A program made the translations under genes and the position numbers. Below, in pieces: positions 7,115 to 10,139 of a DNA stretch of 10,139 nucleotides. Below the pieces are notes generated by a model. The model was not told the DNA's origin. It searched no databases and was given only the letters and a program-made list of their open reading frames with translations. The first letter of the stretch is position 1; each line of letters starts with the position of its first letter. Origin of the DNA: Fen-549 sp964636655 (GTDB lineage Bacteria; Actinomycetota; Thermoleophilia; Gaiellales; Gaiellaceae); contig CAZWTK010000053.1 in the NCBI GenBank assembly GCA_964636655.1, positions 1 to 10,139 of the forward strand, given 5' to 3'.

Positions 7115-7146
7115 CGCCGGAACCAGTCGGCGACAGCTTTCCGGCG
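7115..7146. other. Perfect 8-bp inverted repeat (hairpin) next to repeat copy 2
   Basis: CGCCGGAA (7115-7122) and TTCCGGCG (7139-7146) are exact complements around a 16-base spacer that itself holds GTCGGCGAC, a small nested palindrome. No T-run follows, so it is not a standard intrinsic terminator. It lies 20 bases after repeat copy 2 and could be a recombination or protein-binding site. Confidence 0.45.
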
Positions 7147-7325
7147 CTGCGCAAGAGATGCATCGACTAGGTGAGCTGCCGCTAACTCCGAATCGCCGTA
7201 TCTGATAGCAGGACTCTCGCAAATGACCTGCTTATGCCCTTATCTTACGTCACATTAAAATCGAGGTCCAGACGTCGACAGAAGAAAGAGTTTCGTACGC
7301 TGTCCTTGATCGAAGATAAGGATCA

Positions 7326-8009
7326 GTGGTGAGCGAAGACGGCTCAGACAGCCGAGAACTACTCGTCGTTCGGTTCGGAGAACCGAGTCCGCTGGCTGGG
7401 CCTACGAGGGACGCCTTGCCTGTGTTCGAACACGTATGTGAGGCGGACTCGTTCGAAGAATTAAGAGAGCGCGTCAGAAACCAGACTCGACGATCTGAAG
7501 CTTGGCGACGAGCGGGACTATGGGTTCTCGATCAACTCTCGGCGGTGCTCGGCGAAGACTGGCCGGGCAAGGTCCGCCGCTCAGGTAGTAGTGAGTGGTT
7601 TCCCGGAGAACTCGGATACCAGCACTCGCACACGATCGCCTATGCGAAGCTCCTCGAGCTTGCGCTTCGGCTTCAAAAGTTCGAGAAGAGCGACGGCATT
7701 CGAAGGGTTCGAAGAGACCTCCGCGACGACCGCACTCCCGGCCGTTGGCATCACACAATGATGCTTCTTGAACTCGCAGCGCTTGCCCAGGCCCAGGACG
7801 TGAACGTGCTCCTCGAGAGCGCCGAACGTGGAACTCAATGGCCTGCGGATGTTGTTGTTGCAAACGGGCGTAAAAGAAAAGTTATATATCTAGGGGTACG
7901 AGAGTACTTTGTAATGGGCGATAATCAGAACCGATCATGCGATAGCCGAGACGTTGGCTTGATTACGCGTCACGAAATAAAAGGTAAGGTAATAGCGACG
8001 ATACCGTAA
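7326..8009 (+). CDS. Chimeric protein: PD-(D/E)XK-like N-terminal region joined to the C-terminal box of signal peptidase I
   Basis: This is a 227-residue frame. Residues about 40-175 are mostly helical, with HHTMMLLELAALAQ (142-155) and WPADVVVANG (172-181). The pattern of a helix with an acidic residue (E149), a beta hairpin and then Pro-Ala-Asp-Val (D175) resembles PD-(D/E)XK nuclease-fold proteins, but the ExK strand expected next is replaced by RKVIYLG. Residues about 188-227 instead read EYFVMGDNQNRSCDSRDVGL followed by an IKGK motif and a final Pro. This is the conserved C-terminal box E of type I signal peptidases (GDNRxxSxDSR). The catalytic Ser and Lys boxes and the membrane anchor are missing, and GDNR is GDNQ, so it cannot be an active signal peptidase. 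The 3' part (from about 7855) is more AT-rich than the rest. I read it as a fusion formed by DNA rearrangement. Two GTG starts are possible: 7326, or 7329, which lies a better 6 bases from AAGGA (7318-7322). Confidence 0.6.
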   Translation: MVSEDGSDSRELLVVRFGEPSPLAGPTRDALPVFEHVCEADSFEELRERVRNQTRRSEAWRRAGLWVLDQLSAVLGEDWPGKVRRSGSSEWFPGELGYQHSHTIAYAKLLELALRLQKFEKSDGIRRVRRDLRDDRTPGRWHHTMMLLELAALAQAQDVNVLLESAERGTQWPADVVVANGRKRKVIYLGVREYFVMGDNQNRSCDSRDVGLITRHEIKGKVIATIP

Positions 8010-8036
8010 AACACGGAAGAAGGTAGCGGCGATTAA

Positions 8037-8831
8037 TCAAGAGCTACTGCTCGAGCTAAACTCAGAGAAAACGTTTCTTGCTATAAGGTTACCGCTACTA
8101 TCATAGCCAATGGCTTCAGCGACCGTAGTACCGATGGGAAGAGAAGTAACAAAGAAGCGAATGCCGGTGTCGAGAGAATCGGGAGCGGGGATCGTGGGAA
8201 TTGATATAGACGCGCCGCTCTCCTCGATTATATCAATACGACTGACGCTATCATCCGCAGCTCCGAAGAAACTCGCGGGAAAACTCGCTCCGCCGCCGCT
8301 AAAACCGGACGACATCATCCGCTCGACGACCGGAGAAGTGCCAGGGGTGGGAAACGAAGTAGGTGAGCAGGACAAAGAGCCGGGTCGACCTGTCGCGTCA
8401 GTCCCTTGTGTAAGTGAATAACAAATACCGAAATCTTCTGTTCGGTGCGCGGTGAAAATCCAGGGATGCCCGTCCCAAGTACCAGAAGTAACCATGATGA
8501 CATCACTCGTCGGCGCCGGAGCGCCATCATAGAAGAACCACCAGTTGTTATTTGCGCTTAGAGCAAACGCGGAGCCACAAAGTGCGGTGATTATCGCAAA
8601 CGTCGCGATGATGCTCCGTCGAGCATAGCGGCGATTAACACGAGGGAGAGCACGAAGCTGCGTACTGCGGCGATCTCGGAGCAGACGGCGATACCGAGAA
8701 GAACGATGTAGCGGCGAATCGAGGCGGCTGGCACGTTGCATAACATTAGTCCAGTCGCTCTCGACATCGGACGGAAATGCGACGAGGTCGGAAAGAACAG
8801 AACGTGTAAGTTGATCGTCGTTGTTGGTCAC
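8037..8831 (-). CDS. Single-pass membrane protein, likely anti-sigma factor or sigma partner
   Basis: This 264-residue protein is encoded just after the sigma factor gene. Its GTG start overlaps the sigma stop (GTGA at 8828-8831), so the two are translationally coupled. An N-terminal cytosolic part of about 72 residues is acidic at first and then strongly basic (RYRRLLRDRR near 47-55, and NRRYARRS). One transmembrane helix follows (about 74-92, IIATFAIITALCGSAFALSA). The remaining 170 residues would be outside; they are Ser/Pro/Gly-rich with two Cys (C137, C155), and end in a run of Ser. The positive-inside residues before the helix support this topology. No zinc-binding HxxxCxxC motif is present in the cytosolic part, so it is not a ZAS-type anti-sigma factor. 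Its role as sigma regulator comes from gene order and topology only. Codons are AT-richer than in the left half of the window. Confidence 0.7.
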   Translation of the reverse strand: MTNNDDQLTRSVLSDLVAFPSDVESDWTNVMQRASRLDSPLHRSSRYRRLLRDRRSTQLRALPRVNRRYARRSIIATFAIITALCGSAFALSANNNWWFFYDGAPAPTSDVIMVTSGTWDGHPWIFTAHRTEDFGICYSLTQGTDATGRPGSLSCSPTSFPTPGTSPVVERMMSSGFSGGGASFPASFFGAADDSVSRIDIIEESGASISIPTIPAPDSLDTGIRFFVTSLPIGTTVAEAIGYDSSGNLIARNVFSEFSSSSSS

Positions 8832-9343
8832 GGCGTGCCCTCCTGTAGGCGTCTCCGTAGTGTTGCATGCGCTCGACTAAGCAGCGTCCCAACAGTTCCG
8901 ACCTCAACGCAGAGAATGGTAGCGATAGAGCGATAATCTAGATCCGCGTAATATCGGAGAAACAGAGTGATGCGTTGACGCTCCGGAAGTGAAGAGATCA
9001 GGTTGCGCATGTTCGAGGTAGGACGGACAGAGATATCCGCTTCGGGTTTGATCGCGTCATCAGACAGATGTTCAACCGATCGAGAGCGCGCGCTTTTCGC
9101 GGCGTTCATAACGCATGACCATACCCATGTAGACAGAGGCGACTCCCCGCGGAAGCTAGAAAGGTACCGAAGTGCCCGAGCAAAACCCTCTTGGACGCTA
9201 TCGAGGCCGCTCTCCCTGTTGCCTGTAATTGCCTCCGCGACGCGAACGAATTCGCGGAAGTCGGAGCGGTACAGTCGTTCGAGATCCTCGACGAGGGTCG
9301 TGTGTTCAGCGGTGAGTGCTTCGACAGCTGGTTGACTGTCCAC
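8828..9343 (-). CDS. ECF-type RNA polymerase sigma factor
   Basis: This 171-residue protein has the two conserved blocks of ECF (group 4) sigma-70 factors and nothing else. Region 2 (about 24-88) has LYRSDFREFVRVA, DSVQEGFARALRY (48-60) and STWVWSCVMNAAKS (71-84), which bind core polymerase and the -10 element. Region 4 (about 115-167) has LPERQRITLFLRYYADLDY and a helix-turn-helix SIATILCVEVGTVGTLLSR, which reads the -35 element. Length is normal for the family. It directs polymerase to a small regulon, probably including its own operon. The start is a GTG at 9343 with no strong Shine-Dalgarno. Its stop overlaps the start of the downstream membrane protein by 4 bases, the classic sigma/anti-sigma arrangement. 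The ECF subgroup and the signal cannot be told from sequence alone. Confidence 0.9.
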   Translation of the reverse strand: MDSQPAVEALTAEHTTLVEDLERLYRSDFREFVRVAEAITGNRESGLDSVQEGFARALRYLSSFRGESPLSTWVWSCVMNAAKSARSRSVEHLSDDAIKPEADISVRPTSNMRNLISSLPERQRITLFLRYYADLDYRSIATILCVEVGTVGTLLSRAHATLRRRLQEGTP

Positions 9344-9967
9344 ACTAGGTAGACACGGATCGGGCGTGTTTTCTTGACACAGCCTTAATAGACCCCACTC
9401 TCATCTAGATGCACTACGACCGAATCTGGCGACGTGCGTGAAGAAGGAGGACGTGTTTGCGTAGGTTGAAGTGCAGCAGTGTAGCGATTACAGACATCGC
9501 TCGAGTCGATCGGCGGTAACTCCTAGAAGATGATGAAGATCCTCCTTCGGTAGCCCCGGTTGTGCAGGTATCGAGTAAAGAACGCCGATAGACGCTGGCA
9601 GCCTATAGCTGCCCACGCCAGCCCCGGTCGCACCTTCGGACAGAGGCGCGAAGAGCGGCAACGAGGCATCCGAGCCCTTTACCGCTGCCTGACAGCCCAA
9701 CCTCAAGACCTTCTTGCTCGCACGGTGGCGCTGGTCGCCTCTGTGGGAAAACGCGGTAGCGATGAACCTCCGCGCTCTTGGGTCGGATGGGACTTGCACG
9801 GGTGCACGAACATCGTGATGAAGAAGGCGCCGCGCAGGTGCGAGGAGGTTGGAGGTTGGAGGTTGGAGGTTGGAGGTTGGAGGCCGAGGACTAGACGCTC
9901 GCTGATCGGTTTATGGACGGAGTCGTGTGCTGATCAGGCTCGACTTGGCGTCATTCGTCCTGATAAG
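9344..9967. other. Long gap without a convincing gene, between the sigma operon and repeat copy 3
   Basis: These 624 bases contain the sigma operon promoter region, with a 10-bp perfect palindrome CATCTAGATG at 9402-9411. A strong Shine-Dalgarno AAGGAGG (9444-9450) is followed by a TTG that opens only a 20-codon frame (9457-9519). A hairpin GGCAGC/GCTGCC lies at 9597-9613, and a heptamer array at 9844-9883. A minus-strand frame over 9488-9799 is open but resembles nothing I know. The region may be the remnant of degraded genes at the island edge. Confidence 0.5.
9844..9883. repeat. Tandem heptamer array (GGAGGTT, five units plus a partial)
   Basis: Five exact GGAGGTT units run from 9844 to 9878, followed by a partial GGAGG (9879-9883). 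There is no sequence variation among units. The length suggests strand-slippage expansion and possible copy-number variation between strains. It lies about 85 bases left of repeat copy 3. The minus-strand frame stays open through it, but no gene there is supported. Confidence 0.95.
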
Positions 9968-10139
9968 CGGACAAAGGGTTTGAACAAGAGCGGTTTCTTC
10001 GTCTGGCGACCGGACGCCGAAACGCGCTCTCTACCAGGGATATCGTTGTATTTCGAACAACGAGATGGTCCTAACCGGACAGCTTCACAACCTCCCGGAA
10101 CCGCTGAGGAAGCTGCTGTTTGCGGCTTAGTAGCGAGCG
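9968..10139 (+). repeat. Dispersed repeat, copy 3 (long form, right direct repeat of the island)
   Basis: This copy matches copy 2 from 9975 to 10126 with 8 mismatches and no gaps, and its tail to the window end matches copy 1, including GCGAGCG after the stop. All three hairpin-forming arm pairs of copy 2 are kept. The open frame from ATG 10065 encodes 21 residues (MVLTGQLHNLPEPLRKLLFA and one more Ala) and stops at TAG 10128-10130. Several copy 2/copy 3 changes in this frame are at third codon positions (GAG/GAA, AAA/AAG, GCC/GCT), which hints that the tail was once selected as protein. The repeat may extend beyond the window. Confidence 0.85.

Larger units (their letters stand above)
6883..7325. 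other. Gap between the delta-60 lipoprotein gene and the chimeric gene
   Basis: These 443 bases contain repeat copy 2 and the 8-bp inverted repeat. After these, about 7190-7325 is AT-rich (7231-7262 especially) and probably holds the promoter of the gene at 7326, though I could not pick convincing boxes. AAGGA at 7318-7322 is the ribosome binding site of that gene. No other gene is supported. Confidence 0.5.
6936..10139. mobile_element. Candidate acquired island bounded by long direct repeats
   Basis: Two same-orientation repeats (6936-7094 and 9968-10139) bracket about 2.9 kb. That segment is visibly AT-richer than the left half, with many AAA, ATA and TTA codons in the three genes inside. 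Contents are a chimeric nuclease-like/signal-peptidase gene and a sigma-factor operon. No transposase or integrase is visible inside, so mobility is inferred only from the direct repeats and the composition change. Alternatives are recombination between pre-existing repeat copies, or a native low-GC region that happens to lie between two repeats. Confidence 0.35.

Noticed and set aside
6947..7174. Plus-strand frame across repeat copy 2 starting with TTG
   Set aside because: In this frame most changes between copies 2 and 3 alter residues, and there is no ribosome binding site. The GQLHNL frame fits better.
8023..8047. Possible bidirectional terminator between the convergent genes at 8009 and 8037 (GTAGC/GCTAC)
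   Set aside because: Only a 5-bp stem with a 15-base loop and no T-run on either strand.
9374..9411. Plus-strand promoter with TTGACA at 9374
   Set aside because: No acceptable -10 box at 16-18 bases; the nearest TAGAT lies too far downstream.
9488..9799. Minus-strand open frame of about 103 residues
   Set aside because: No domain, signal or ribosome binding site, GTG start only, and the frame stays open leftwards into the heptamer array. It is more likely chance openness or a gene remnant.
9844..9883. CRISPR array
   Set aside because: The units are contiguous heptamers with no spacers, and there are no cas genes.

Overview
The window is GC-rich, densely packed and Actinobacteria-like. The gene families suggest Thermoleophilia/Solirubrobacterales, but that placement is an inference from family recall, not from a marker gene. 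The families are secreted proteins ending in a PPC-like beta-sandwich, delta-60-repeat lipoproteins, HTH-TPR regulators (here only a fragment) and GAF-GGDEF cyclases. No rRNA, tRNA or CRISPR array was seen.

Left part (1-2541): the 5' end of a short-chain dehydrogenase/reductase gene runs off the left edge on the minus strand. A plus-strand lipoprotein gene (356-916) is followed by the decayed TPR part of a large regulator (about 945-1373). A minus-strand GAF-GGDEF diguanylate cyclase (1495-2541) has an intact active site and an intact inhibitory site. A 15-bp direct repeat with a 23-bp period lies upstream of its start.

Middle part (2542-6882): a 333-bp gene-poor gap ends in a short repeat copy that abuts an 840-residue secreted protein gene (minus strand). 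That gene has an acidic linker, a central domain of unknown function and a C-terminal PPC-like domain. It is divergent from a delta-60-repeat lipoprotein gene (5503-6882). The 105-bp space between them carries a TTGACA-17-TAGGGT promoter for the secreted gene, placed so close to its start that the mRNA would be almost leaderless.

Right part (6936-10139): two nearly identical 152-bp direct repeats (8 mismatches by hand, no gaps) bracket about 2.9 kb that is visibly AT-richer than the left part. This segment holds an odd chimeric gene and a two-gene operon. The chimera has an N-terminal region resembling a PD-(D/E)XK-type protein and ends in the C-terminal box of signal peptidase I. The operon is an ECF-like sigma factor followed, with a 4-base GTGA overlap, by a single-pass membrane protein likely to be its regulator. 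The layout looks like a small acquired island. The repeats could be its ends, attachment sites, or 3' ends of a decayed mobile-element gene: all three copies share a reading frame ending in the same C-terminal peptide. About 620 bp between the operon and the last repeat hold a heptamer tandem array but no convincing gene.

The strongest candidates for something undescribed are the repeat family with the island it brackets, the chimeric gene, and the central domain of the 840-residue protein.
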